Positions 26,512 to 35,155 of a stretch of 64,000 bases of DNA are shown piece by piece. Numbering within the stretch: position 1 is the stretch's first letter; each line of letters opens with the position of its first letter. Where the stretch lies: NCBI GenBank assembly GCA_900472675.1, contig UCJA01000007.1, positions 1 through 64,000 on the forward strand, written 5' to 3'. This DNA comes from Hyphomicrobiales bacterium. Lineage in GTDB: Bacteria > Pseudomonadota > Alphaproteobacteria > Rhizobiales > Rhizobiaceae. The notes below the pieces were generated by a model, which saw nothing but the letters and a program-made list of their open reading frames with translations, did no database searches and had not been told where the DNA came from. The position numbers and the translations under genes were made by a program.

Positions 26512-27446
26512 TGCGGCCTCGCGGCGCGCTTCAGCAGCGCATCGAGCGTGATCCGCCCGGTAATGGCGCCCGCCTGCGACATCACAGGTGCCGATGTCCG
26601 TCCGCTCCAGAGAAGCTCCGACAGCGCGTCCTGCTGGCTGCGCTCCTCGCCAAGCGGCGTGCCTTGGGCCTCTCCCGGTTCCAGAGCCTCACCGACGCGC
26701 GACACCGAAAGCAGGCGGAACGGCCGCTGCATGTCGCCGATCAGCGTTTGCACGAACTCGTTGGCGGGCGCCCGCACCAGGTCCGACGGCGGCCCGTATT
26801 GCAGCACCTTGCCCTTGTCCATCACCGCGATCTTGTTCGCCAGATGGAAGGCCTCGTCCATGTCATGGGTGACGAGCACGATCGTCGTGCCGAAATGTTT
26901 CTGGATGGTGAGCAGATCCTCCTGCGCCTTGGCCCGGATGATCGGGTCGAGCGCACCGAAGGGCTCGTCCATCAACAGCACGTTCGGTTCCGCCGCCAGC
27001 GCCCGCGCCACCCCGACGCGCTGCTGCTGCCCACCGGACAGTTCGTGCGGGTAGCGATCGGCAAAAACCTTGGGGTCGAGCTGGAAGAGCGCCAGCAGTT
27101 CCGCGACCTTGGCCTCCACCCGCGCCTTCGGCCATTCCAACAGGTTCGGCACAGTGGCGATATTCTGGGCGACCGTGCGATGCGGAAACAGCCCGTGGCC
27201 CTGGATGGCATAGCCGATCCGGCGCCGCAACTCGTGGCCGGGAATAGCGCGGCTGTCCTCGCCATCGAGGCGGATCATGCCGGACGTGGGCTCGACAAGC
27301 CGGTTGATCATCCGCAGCAGCGTCGTCTTGCCCGACCCGGAGGTGCCGACGATCACCGTCACCGTGCGTGGCTCGACCACCATGGAGACCGTGTCGACCA
27401 CGGTGATCTCGTCATAGCGCTTGGTAATCGCATCGATCTCGATCAT
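26508..27446 (-). CDS. yehX: Osmoprotectant-type ABC ATPase (YehX-like)
   Basis: Energises the importer. Walker A GTSGSGKTT near residue 35, signature [14 protein letters not shown] near 137, Walker B VLLMDEPFGALD and switch histidine VTHDMDEA are all intact. The C-terminal 75 residues are CBS-like, as in OpuA/ProV-type ATPases that sense osmotic state, though only one partial repeat is visible. 312 residues. Both ends overlap neighbours by four bases. Confidence 0.9.
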   Translation of the reverse strand: MIEIDAITKRYDEITVVDTVSMVVEPRTVTVIVGTSGSGKTTLLRMINRLVEPTSGMIRLDGEDSRAIPGHELRRRIGYAIQGHGLFPHRTVAQNIATVPNLLEWPKARVEAKVAELLALFQLDPKVFADRYPHELSGGQQQRVGVARALAAEPNVLLMDEPFGALDPIIRAKAQEDLLTIQKHFGTTIVLVTHDMDEAFHLANKIAVMDKGKVLQYGPPSDLVRAPANEFVQTLIGDMQRPFRLLSVSRVGEALEPGEAQGTPLGEERSQQDALSELLWSGRTSAPVMSQAGAITGRITLDALLKRAARPQ

Positions 27447-28618
27447 GCGGCCTGCCCTTTTCTCGGAAACCTTGAACTCATCTGGATCAGCGCATCGAGC
27501 ACCACGGCCGAGCCGAACGCCAGTGCAACGGTCGGCACGGCGCCGAGCAGCACCAGATCCATGGCCGTCTGGCCGATCCCCTGGAACACGAACACGCCGA
27601 AACCGCCGCCGCCGATCAGCGCCGCGATCGTGGCAAGCCCGATGTTCTGCACGAGCACGATGCGGATGCCGGTGAGGATCACCGGCATGGCGAGCGGCAG
27701 CTCGATCTGTAGGAGCCGTTGCCCGTCCGTCATGCCGATACCGCGGGCCGCGTCATTCGCTTCGCGCGGTACGCCGGCAAGCCCGACCACCGTGTTCGCG
27801 ACGATCGGCAGCAGTGAATAGAGAAACAGCGCCACGAAGGCAGGCGCCGTTCCGATGCCCCGGATGCCGACGGCAGCTGCACCAGGGACATTCACCGCGA
27901 TCCAGGCGAGCGGCCCGATCAGAATGCCAAACAGCGCGATCGAGGGAATGGTCTGGATGAGGTTGAGTGTATTGAGCACCGCGGCGCGCATCGCCGGCAC
28001 CCGGTGGCACAGGATGCCGAGCGGCAGCCCGATCACGCAGGCAGCCACCAGCGAGCCGATCGCCAGCGTCACATGCTTGGCGGCTTCCGCCCAGAACACG
28101 TCCGCGCGGCCGGAATATTCCTTCATGATCGACAGCCCCGACCAGAGACCGGAGGCAAATACGCTCCAGACCAGGGCCGCGACCACTGCGAGGAAAACCA
28201 GCCGCAGCCAGGGCGGAGGCTGCAACCGGCTGATCGCATCGGCAGCCAGAAGCGCAAAGGCAAACACGAGGATCCAGAAACCGGCAGCGGGCGACACGCG
28301 CGCATAGCTATTGCCGGGCGGCGTCAGCGCTCCTGCCGCATAGCCGATCCCGATGACGAGGGCGGCAAGGGCAGCGACCGCGGCCGCCAGCCGGAACCAC
28401 AAAGGCACGCGCAGCACGGCAATTACGGTGCAGGCCAGAAGCACCAGCAGCAGCCCCCAGCCGATAGAACCGGGAAGCGCCTCCACGATGCTTTTCGCCT
28501 GGCCCTGCAGGATCCGGTTGGGTTTCAGTACGGCAAAGGCTGCGGCCAGCATGCCATAGAGGGCGATCAGGCCTATGACGACGCCAAGCTTGTCGATCCG
28601 GATGCTCAAGCCATGCAA
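27443..28618 (-). CDS. yehY: Osmoprotectant-type ABC permease with extra N-terminal helices (YehY-like)
   Basis: 391 residues. The N-terminal 170 residues add about five hydrophobic segments before the standard binding-protein-dependent permease domain (EAAKHVTLAIGSLVAACVIGLPLG region through GIGMTDGQRLLQIELPLAMPVI), the same arrangement as E. coli YehY. No ATG starts the frame; TTG 28618, behind AGAAG, is the best start. It begins only 11 bases past the hairpin terminator that follows the binding-protein gene. Confidence 0.85.
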   Translation of the reverse strand: MHGLSIRIDKLGVVIGLIALYGMLAAAFAVLKPNRILQGQAKSIVEALPGSIGWGLLLVLLACTVIAVLRVPLWFRLAAAVAALAALVIGIGYAAGALTPPGNSYARVSPAAGFWILVFAFALLAADAISRLQPPPWLRLVFLAVVAALVWSVFASGLWSGLSIMKEYSGRADVFWAEAAKHVTLAIGSLVAACVIGLPLGILCHRVPAMRAAVLNTLNLIQTIPSIALFGILIGPLAWIAVNVPGAAAVGIRGIGTAPAFVALFLYSLLPIVANTVVGLAGVPREANDAARGIGMTDGQRLLQIELPLAMPVILTGIRIVLVQNIGLATIAALIGGGGFGVFVFQGIGQTAMDLVLLGAVPTVALAFGSAVVLDALIQMSSRFPRKGQAA

Positions 28619-28629
28619 CCACTTCTGAT

Positions 28630-28656
28630 AAAAAAGCCGGGCACGGTGCCCGGCTT
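28630..28656 (-). terminator. Intrinsic terminator between osmF-like gene and yehY
   Basis: AAGCCGGGCAC at 28634-28644 pairs with GTGCCCGGCTT at 28646-28656, and the minus strand continues with six T. It follows the binding-protein stop by 27 bases and precedes the permease start. It should cut most transcripts after the binding protein, letting a minority read into yehYXW. Confidence 0.8.
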
Positions 28657-28682
28657 GATGGCATTCTGGAGCGGGAGGCGGC

Positions 28683-29594
28683 TTACTTCAAGAAGCCGTT
28701 CTTCTTGAGGAAGTCTTCCGCGACGGCCTTGGCCGGCTCGCCACCCACCTGCACGCGACCGTTAAGGTCCTGCAGGGTAACGAGGTCGAGCTTCTCGAAC
28801 ACCGGCTTCAGCAGGGTTTCGATGGTCGGGTTCTTCTTCAGAACCTCCTCGCGGATGATCGGCGACGGCTGGTAGACCGGCTGCACACCCTTGTCGTCTT
28901 CCAGCACAACGAGACCCGACGGAGCGATGCCGCCATCCGTGCCGTAGACCATGGCAGCGTTTGCGCCGTTCGTCTGATTGGCGGCAGCGCCGATGGTGGC
29001 CGCCGTATCGCCGCCCGAAAGCGTGATCAGCTGGTCAGGCTTCAGCGTGAAGCCGTAGGTCGTCTGGAAGGCCGGCAGTGCCGCGGCGGAATTCACGAAT
29101 TCCGACGATGCGGCGAGCACGATCTTGCCGCCGCCGGCCACGTACTTGCCGAGATCCGAGAGCGTCTTCAGCTTGTTGGTGTCGGCGATGTCCTTGCGAA
29201 CCGCGATGCCCCAGGTGTTGTTGGCGGGCGACGGTGTCAGCCAGACGATCTTGTTGGCATTATAGTCGAGCGTCTTGACGGTCTCATAGGCCTTGGCTGC
29301 ATCCTTCCAGGCCGGATCATCGTCCTTTTCGAAGAAGAAGGCACCGTTGCCGGTGTATTCCGGATAGATATCGATCTCGCCGGCGATGATCGCCTTGCGC
29401 ATGACCGGCGTCGCACCGAGCTGGATGCGGTCGGTCGCGTCGATCTTGTTGGCCTTCAGGACAGACAGGATGATGTTGCCAAGCACGCCGCCCTCGGTAT
29501 CGATCTTGGAGGACACGACGACCTGCGCCTGCGCCATGCCGGCGGAAACGCCGAGCGCCAGGGCAACACCCAGAAACTTCTTCTTGAACGACAT
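28683..29594 (-). CDS. osmF: Osmoprotectant-type substrate-binding protein (OsmF/YehZ-like)
   Basis: Periplasmic binding protein of the OpuAC family, expected ligand glycine betaine, choline or a related quaternary amine. Signal peptide at residues 1-23 (GVALALGVSAGMAQAQ). IDIYPEYTGNG, LGATPVMRKAIIAGE and the C-terminal NGRVQVGGEPAKAVAEDFL match the family. 303 residues. ATG 29594 follows GAGAAGG. First gene of the four-gene operon, separated from the rest by a terminator. Confidence 0.87.
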   Translation of the reverse strand: MSFKKKFLGVALALGVSAGMAQAQVVVSSKIDTEGGVLGNIILSVLKANKIDATDRIQLGATPVMRKAIIAGEIDIYPEYTGNGAFFFEKDDDPAWKDAAKAYETVKTLDYNANKIVWLTPSPANNTWGIAVRKDIADTNKLKTLSDLGKYVAGGGKIVLAASSEFVNSAAALPAFQTTYGFTLKPDQLITLSGGDTAATIGAAANQTNGANAAMVYGTDGGIAPSGLVVLEDDKGVQPVYQPSPIIREEVLKKNPTIETLLKPVFEKLDLVTLQDLNGRVQVGGEPAKAVAEDFLKKNGFLK

Positions 29595-29745
29595 GGCGAA
29601 CCTTCTCCCGATAGAATTGTGGCTTATGAGCAGTTGCCAACTATCTAGGGCGAGCCTCGGCAAACGGCGAGGTTGAAACGTGCAGGAATTATGCCGTCGC
29701 CGGAAGGATTTGGCGGCAGACGCAGTATCGGGGAAATGACCGGGG

Positions 29746-29771
29746 CGGCAGGGAGCGCCACCGCCCTGCCG
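29746..29771 (-). terminator. Hairpin at the end of the amide operon
   Basis: CGGCAGGG at 29746-29753 pairs with CCCTGCCG at 29764-29771 just after the stop of the last operon gene. The minus strand beyond lacks a clear T-run, so it may be a stabilising hairpin or an imperfect terminator. Confidence 0.4.
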
Positions 29772-29778
29772 GCCAGGA

Positions 29779-31464
29779 TCAGTTGGCCCCTGCCCGCTTC
29801 TGGTAGAGCTCCGGATCGGGGATCGGCACCGCAGCCATCAGCGCACGCGTGTACTCTTGCTTCGGTGCCTCGAAGATCTCGCGCCGCGTTCCCGTCTCGA
29901 CGATCTTACCACCGCGCATCACCGCCACATGGTGCGACATGCGCTCGATCACCGCCATGTCGTGGGAAATGAACAGGTAGGCGAGCCCCATGGTTTCCTG
30001 CAGTTCCAGCATCAGGTCGAGCACCCGGGCCCGCACCGACACATCAAGCGCCGCGACGCTTTCGTCGGCAACGATGATCTTCGGCTCCACCGCCAGCGCC
30101 CGGGCGATGCAGATGCGCTGCCTCTGGCCGCCGGAGAACTCATGCGGATAACGCGTCGCCGCATCCGGAGTCAGGCCGACGCGACGCAGCAGGTCCGCCA
30201 CCCGGTCCTGCCGTTCGCTTTTCGAGCCGATGCCATGGATCACCATCGGCTCTGCGATCGCAGCACCCACCGCCATCCGGCTGTCGAGCGAGGCATAGGG
30301 ATCCTGGAAGATCATCTGCGCCGAGCGCCGCACTGGCCGCATCTCGCGCTGGCTGAGGCCGGCGATATTGCGGCCGTCGATCAGCACATCGCCGCTCGAC
30401 GGGATAAGTCCGAGCACGGCCTTACCCGTAGTCGATTTGCCCGAGCCGCTTTCGCCGACCAGCCCAAGCGTCTGCCCCGGCAGGATATCGAACGACACGC
30501 CATCCACCGCATGCACCTGCGGCTTGCCCTTGAGGAAGCGGCTGGCGGGACTGCCATAGGTGACGCGCAGATCCTGCACGTTCATGATCGGCGTCCGGTC
30601 CTCGACCCTTGGCTGCGCCGGCTGCGGCGTGATCCGCGGCGGACCATCCGTGCCGGCGTGTGCCCCGAGCCGCGGCACGGCAGCCAGCAACTGGCGGGTA
30701 TAGGGCTGCTCCGGCCGGTTGAAGATCGCAACCGCCGCCCCCTCCTCGATCAGCCGTCCGCCCTGCATGATCAGCACGCGATCGGCCATCTCGGCCACCA
30801 CACCCATGTCATGGGTGATCAATACGATAGAGGTCCCGAACTCCGTCTTCAGTTCGCGCATCAGCGTCAGGATCTGCGCCTGCACCGTCACGTCGAGCGC
30901 CGTCGTGGGTTCGTCGGCGATCAGCACCTTCGGCTGGCACGACAGCGCCATGGCGATCATCACCCGCTGGCGCATGCCGCCGGAAAGCTCGTGCGGATAC
31001 TGCTTGAGACGCCGCGCCGGTTCCGTGATCTGCACCGCGTCCAGCATCCGAAGTGCCACCGCTTCGGCATTCTCGTTCCCCTGATGGGCCCGGATCGCTT
31101 CAGTCAGCTGCGCGCCGATCGAGATCACCGGGTTGAGCGAGGTCATCGGCTCCTGGAACACCATGGCGATCTCGCCGCCACGCACCTGCCGCATCGCCCT
31201 GTTGGAGATTTTGAGCAAATCCCGCTCGCCGAGCAGGATCTCGCCGGACGTCACGCGCAGCGACGCCTTTGGCAAAAGCCCCATGATGGCAAGCGAGGTG
31301 ACAGATTTGCCCGAGCCGGACTCGCCCGCGATGCAGAGCGTTTCCCCGCTGGCAAGGTCAAAGCCGATATCCCGCAGGACCGGCTTCAAACCCTCCGGCG
31401 TGCGGGCATCGACGCTAAGATCGCGAACGGACAGAACCGGTGCGGCAGGAGCAGGAGATGTCAC
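29779..31464 (-). CDS. Fused dipeptide-type ABC ATPase (DppD-DppF fusion)
   Basis: Two complete ATPase halves in 561 residues. Half one has Walker A GESGSGKSV and signature LSGGMRQRVMIAMA; half two has GESGSGKSTT and FSGGQRQRICIARA, each with Walker B and a switch histidine (ITHDMG, ISHDMA). Each half ends in the oligopeptide-type tail. It energises the permease pair at 34238-36003. Start is GTG 31464, overlapping the formamidase stop as GTGA. Last gene of the amide operon. Substrate class follows context: amides or short peptides. Confidence 0.9.
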   Translation of the reverse strand: MTSPAPAAPVLSVRDLSVDARTPEGLKPVLRDIGFDLASGETLCIAGESGSGKSVTSLAIMGLLPKASLRVTSGEILLGERDLLKISNRAMRQVRGGEIAMVFQEPMTSLNPVISIGAQLTEAIRAHQGNENAEAVALRMLDAVQITEPARRLKQYPHELSGGMRQRVMIAMALSCQPKVLIADEPTTALDVTVQAQILTLMRELKTEFGTSIVLITHDMGVVAEMADRVLIMQGGRLIEEGAAVAIFNRPEQPYTRQLLAAVPRLGAHAGTDGPPRITPQPAQPRVEDRTPIMNVQDLRVTYGSPASRFLKGKPQVHAVDGVSFDILPGQTLGLVGESGSGKSTTGKAVLGLIPSSGDVLIDGRNIAGLSQREMRPVRRSAQMIFQDPYASLDSRMAVGAAIAEPMVIHGIGSKSERQDRVADLLRRVGLTPDAATRYPHEFSGGQRQRICIARALAVEPKIIVADESVAALDVSVRARVLDLMLELQETMGLAYLFISHDMAVIERMSHHVAVMRGGKIVETGTRREIFEAPKQEYTRALMAAVPIPDPELYQKRAGAN

Positions 31465-32405
31465 GCGAACACGATCCTCGGGAAGTAGAAGGACACAACC
31501 CAGTTGGGGGCATCGACGATTTCGCTAATCCTGAGATCACCGCAGGTCGAGCAGAGCAGATAGGCATCCACGGGGTTCATGCCGTGTTCGGCGCCGAGCA
31601 GATCGATCATCCGCATCACGCTTTCGCGCGCGCCGGTCATCAGGTCCGGGCCGATGCCGGTCGTCACCTCATAGCCCATCCCGTCCAGATGCCGGGTCAC
31701 CGGCTCGGTGGTGGTAAAACGTGGCGACTGCAGCCTTGCGTCCTTGACCAGCTCGATCGTCGCCTCGACGTTCATCTGGCTCTCGATCGCCGTGCCGCAT
31801 ACCTCGCCATCACCCTGGGCGGCATGCGTGTCGCCGATCGAAAACAGCGCGCCGTCCACTTCGACCGGCAGGTAGAGCGTCACGCCGGCGGTGAGATCGC
31901 GGATGTCGAGATTGCCGCCGACGCGGCGCGGCGGCACCACGGAATGCAAGCCCGGCTCTGCCGGCGCAACCCCGATCGTGCCGGCAAACGGCTTTAGCGG
32001 CACGCGACCGCCGGGACCATAGAGCGCCGGCACCATGCTGTTGGCGTCATAGCTCCACACATGCAGGGCTGGATCTTTGAACTGGTCGGCGAGCAGGCCG
32101 AAGCCCGGAATGTTGGCCGTCCAACCCATGCCCGACGGGATGAACTTGCGCAGCGTCACCTTGAGTGCGTCGCCGGGCTTGGCGCCTTCCACATAGACGG
32201 GGCCGGACACCGGGTTGATCTTGCCGAAATCGAGCGAGTTCAGCGTATCGAGCGTCGCATCGGCTCCGAGCTGGCCGCCGGAGGAATCCAGGCACTCGAA
32301 GTGGATGGTCTCGCCGGGCTTGGCGACCACGGCGGGCGGAAAATCCTTGTTCCAGCCGAAGTTATGCTGGGCGCGGTGAATGGTGTGGGTGCAGGCGATG
32401 CACAT
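31461..32405 (-). CDS. fmdA: Acetamidase/formamidase family protein
   Basis: Predicted to hydrolyse formamide, acetamide or another short amide to the acid and ammonia; cytoplasmic. 314 residues of the FmdA_AmdA beta-sandwich family: VAKPGETIHFECLDSSGGQ near residue 28, GPVYVEGAKPGDAL, IGVAPAEPG, GDTHAAQGDGEVCG (metal-binding His and Asp region) and CSTCGDLRISEIVD at the end. ATG 32405 follows GGGAGACC. Being inside an AmiC/AmiR-led operon supports an amide substrate; which one is not readable from sequence. Confidence 0.85.
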   Translation of the reverse strand: MCIACTHTIHRAQHNFGWNKDFPPAVVAKPGETIHFECLDSSGGQLGADATLDTLNSLDFGKINPVSGPVYVEGAKPGDALKVTLRKFIPSGMGWTANIPGFGLLADQFKDPALHVWSYDANSMVPALYGPGGRVPLKPFAGTIGVAPAEPGLHSVVPPRRVGGNLDIRDLTAGVTLYLPVEVDGALFSIGDTHAAQGDGEVCGTAIESQMNVEATIELVKDARLQSPRFTTTEPVTRHLDGMGYEVTTGIGPDLMTGARESVMRMIDLLGAEHGMNPVDAYLLCSTCGDLRISEIVDAPNWVVSFYFPRIVFA

Positions 32406-32438
32406 GGATGGTCTCCCTGGTATCTTTTGTTAGCAAGT

Positions 32439-32563
32439 CCCCTCCCCGACCCCTCTCTACAAGGGGAAGGGGTGAGCCTGCCGCTCCGTCCGCGATCGAA
32501 ACTAGACGTCGCCGCGGAGTTTCTCCCCCTTGTGGGGGAGATGGCCGGCAGGCCAGAGGGGGT
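32439..32563. repeat. Two GC-rich hairpin repeats between binding protein and formamidase genes
   Basis: Unit one (32439-32473) is CCCCTCCCC...AAGGGGAAGGGG around TCTCTAC. Unit two (32522-32541) is TCTCCCCC-TTGT-GGGGGAGA followed by GGCCGGCAGGCCAGAGGGGG. Both resemble the dispersed intergenic repeats of Rhizobiales, and unit one resembles 1-36. Placed after the binding-protein gene, they may stabilise its mRNA or reduce read-through. Confidence 0.6.
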
Positions 32564-32591
32564 ATCGACCTCAGGCGGAAGCCGAAAGCGC

Positions 32592-34211
32592 CTACTGGTT
32601 CACGTAGATCGCGTCGTAATTGATGACGCGGGTCGGATCGATGTAGATGTTGTCGGACCCGCCCATGCGCAGCGACTTGGCGACGACGCGGCGCTCGTTG
32701 ATGACGGGGACCCAGGGCGCATCGGCCATGATGTCGGTGAACACCTTGCCCCAGGCAGCCGTGCGCTCGGCGGACTTCGCCGGATCGGACATGCTGTCGG
32801 CAGCGATCGCCCGCGCATCCAGATCCTTGTTGCAGTACCACGACCAGTTCCAGCCACCCGGAACGGCGCCGGCGCAACCGAGAATCGGGCCGTAGAAGTT
32901 CGACGCATCCGGGAAGTCGGCGATCCAGGCCATGCCGCCCGACCAGATCATCGGTGCCTCACCTTCGGTACCGCCGGCTGCGATCACATTGGCCTGTGCG
33001 AGAGCCCGCACGTCGGCCTTGATGCCGACTGCCGCCAGATCCTGCTGGATCGCCTGGGCGATGCGCGGCTGCGGATCGGTATTGGTCGAGTAGAGGGTCG
33101 TTTCAAAACCCTTGGGGAAGCCGGCCTCGGCGAGCAGCGCCTTGGCTTTGGCCACGTCATAGGCATAGCCCTTGAAGCCCTTGTCGTAGCCCGGCATCAG
33201 CGGCGGCAGCGGCTGGTTGGCGGGCGTCGCGCGACCGTTCAGGATGCGGGTGATGCGCTCCTTGTTGACCGCCATGTTGACCGCCTGGCGGACCTTGACG
33301 TTGTCAAACGGCTTCACCTTGGTGTTGAGCGTGACGTAGCCGGTGTTCAGCTGCTCGCCGTCGACGATCATCTTGGCGCCATCGGCCGAGTTCTTGATCT
33401 CGAGGAACTTTGCCGGCGGAATGCCGTCGCCGGCGATATCCACTTCGCCCTTCTGCAGGCGCAGCAGAGCGACCAGCGGCTCCTGGCCGACTTCGACGGT
33501 AAAACCGTCGATATGCGGCATGTCCTTGACGAAATAATCCTTGTTGCGCTCGAAGGTGAGCTTCTGGCCGATCGTCCAGTCCTTGAGCACAAAGGTGCCG
33601 GAGCCGACCGGCTTCTTGCCGAAATCACCGCCGGCCGCGTCCACGGCTTCCTTGGGAACGACCGAGGCGAAGTTGATGGCGAGCACATGCAGGAAGGTCG
33701 CATCGGGACGCGAGAGCTTGAAGATAACTGTGCCGGCGTCCGGGGTCTCGATGCCCGACAGCGTTTCGGACTTGCCGCCCGTCACGTCTTCCGCACCCAT
33801 AATGGAGCCGAAGAAGCCGGCGCCCGGGCCTTGTGTCTTCGGGTTGACGGCGCGCTCGATCGAATACTTGACGTCGGAGGCGACGACTTCGCGGCCGTTC
33901 GAGAACTTCACGCCCTTGCGAAGCTTGAACGTATAGGTGAGGCCGTCCGGCGAGACGGTGAAGCTTTCGGCCAGCGAAGGCTCCAGGTTCGGCGTGCCCG
34001 GCTTGTAGTCCATCAGCCGCGAATAGAGGCTCTTGATCATCGACCAGTTGACCCAATCGTAGCCGATGGCCGGGTCGAGCGTGGTGATGTCGTCCTTGTA
34101 GGTGACGACGATCTCGCCGCCCTGCTTGGGTGCGTCCTGCGCCATGGCCGAGAGTGGCGCAAGCGCCAGTACGGTCGCCACGGTTGTTGTTTGGAGCCAG
34201 CGTTTGAACAT
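32592..34211 (-). CDS. Dipeptide-type ABC substrate-binding protein
   Basis: Periplasmic SBP_bac_5 protein of 539 residues with a signal peptide at about 1-25 (VLALAPLSAMAQ). GGEIVVTYKDDITTLDPAIGYD and GLTYTFKLRKGVKFSNG, seen as ITTLDPAIGY and TYTFKLRKGVKF, are family motifs; the C-terminal domain has the usual RQAVNMAVNKERI. ATG 34211 follows AAGGGGAA. Works with the two permeases upstream and the fused ATPase downstream. Ligand unknown: peptide, amide or amide-bearing compound. Confidence 0.9.
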   Translation of the reverse strand: MFKRWLQTTTVATVLALAPLSAMAQDAPKQGGEIVVTYKDDITTLDPAIGYDWVNWSMIKSLYSRLMDYKPGTPNLEPSLAESFTVSPDGLTYTFKLRKGVKFSNGREVVASDVKYSIERAVNPKTQGPGAGFFGSIMGAEDVTGGKSETLSGIETPDAGTVIFKLSRPDATFLHVLAINFASVVPKEAVDAAGGDFGKKPVGSGTFVLKDWTIGQKLTFERNKDYFVKDMPHIDGFTVEVGQEPLVALLRLQKGEVDIAGDGIPPAKFLEIKNSADGAKMIVDGEQLNTGYVTLNTKVKPFDNVKVRQAVNMAVNKERITRILNGRATPANQPLPPLMPGYDKGFKGYAYDVAKAKALLAEAGFPKGFETTLYSTNTDPQPRIAQAIQQDLAAVGIKADVRALAQANVIAAGGTEGEAPMIWSGGMAWIADFPDASNFYGPILGCAGAVPGGWNWSWYCNKDLDARAIAADSMSDPAKSAERTAAWGKVFTDIMADAPWVPVINERRVVAKSLRMGGSDNIYIDPTRVINYDAIYVNQ

Positions 34212-34237
34212 TTTGAGTTCCCCTTTTCTGATTGCTG

Positions 34238-35155
34238 TCAACGAGTGCGGATACGCGGATCGACGATCGGCGCGATAAGGTCGGCGAGCAGGTTGCCGAT
34301 CACGATGGCAAGGGCGGAAGTGAGCGTCACGCCCATAATGATCGGGATATCCACCTGCTGGATGGCCTGCCAGGCGAGCTGGCCAATGCCGGGCCAGCCG
34401 TAGACGGCTTCCACCACCACCACGCCGCCCATAAACTGGCCGATGTCGATGCCGATCATGGCGATGATCGGCAAAATGGCGTTGGGCAGCGCGTGGCGCA
34501 GGATGACGCGGCGCGACGACAGCCCCTTGGCGCGGGCGGTGCGCACATAATCCTGGTTGAGCACGTCGATCATCGCCGAGCGCACCATGCGGGCATACCA
34601 GCCGGCGCCGCAGAGACCGAGCGTCACGGCGGGCAGCACCACATGCGAAAAGCCGCCGAACCCGCTCATCGGGAACCAGCCGAGCGTGACCGCCAGCAGG
34701 TAGAGAAGCAGCAGCGCCACCAGGAACTGCGGCGCGGAGGTGCCGACGAAGGAGGCCATCATCACCAGCCGGTCCACGAAACCGCCGCGGCGGATGGCGG
34801 CGATCGTGCCGAGCGTCAACCCGAGCAGGACTTCCACGAAGATGCCGGCCGCCATCAGGGTCAGCGTTGCCGGCAGACGCGCCGCGATCAGCGTCCAGAC
34901 GTCGGTCTTCTGCGCATAGGAGCGCCCGAGATTGCCCGACAGGAGGTTGGAGAGGTAGTGCCAGAACTGCATGAGCAGCGGCTGGTCGAGCCCGAGTTCG
35001 TGGCGGATGTTGGCGACCGTCTGCGCCGTGGCGCTGCGGCCGGCGATCATCCGCGCCGGGTCCGCCGGTAGCGCATAGAGCAGCACGAAGGTGATGGCGG
35101 CAACGCCAAGCAGGATCAGCAGGGCCTGCACCAGGCGGCGGGCAACGAGGAACAT
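34238..35155 (-). CDS. Dipeptide-type ABC permease (DppB-like)
   Basis: Inner-membrane subunit, 305 residues, six hydrophobic segments. The N-terminus LVQALLILLGVAAITFVLLYALPADPA is the DppB signature (LLGVAAITF and LPADPA). The coupling loop VRTARAKGLSSRRVILRHALPNA, here RTARAKGLS and RHALPNAILP, contacts the ATPase. ATG 35155 overlaps the stop of the upstream permease (TGATG). Confidence 0.9.
   Translation of the reverse strand: MFLVARRLVQALLILLGVAAITFVLLYALPADPARMIAGRSATAQTVANIRHELGLDQPLLMQFWHYLSNLLSGNLGRSYAQKTDVWTLIAARLPATLTLMAAGIFVEVLLGLTLGTIAAIRRGGFVDRLVMMASFVGTSAPQFLVALLLLYLLAVTLGWFPMSGFGGFSHVVLPAVTLGLCGAGWYARMVRSAMIDVLNQDYVRTARAKGLSSRRVILRHALPNAILPIIAMIGIDIGQFMGGVVVVEAVYGWPGIGQLAWQAIQQVDIPIIMGVTLTSALAIVIGNLLADLIAPIVDPRIRTR

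Noticed and set aside
32061..34403. 780-codon open frame on the plus strand
   Set aside because: Antisense to the binding protein and formamidase genes and running across the intergenic repeats; composition is typical of an antisense shadow.
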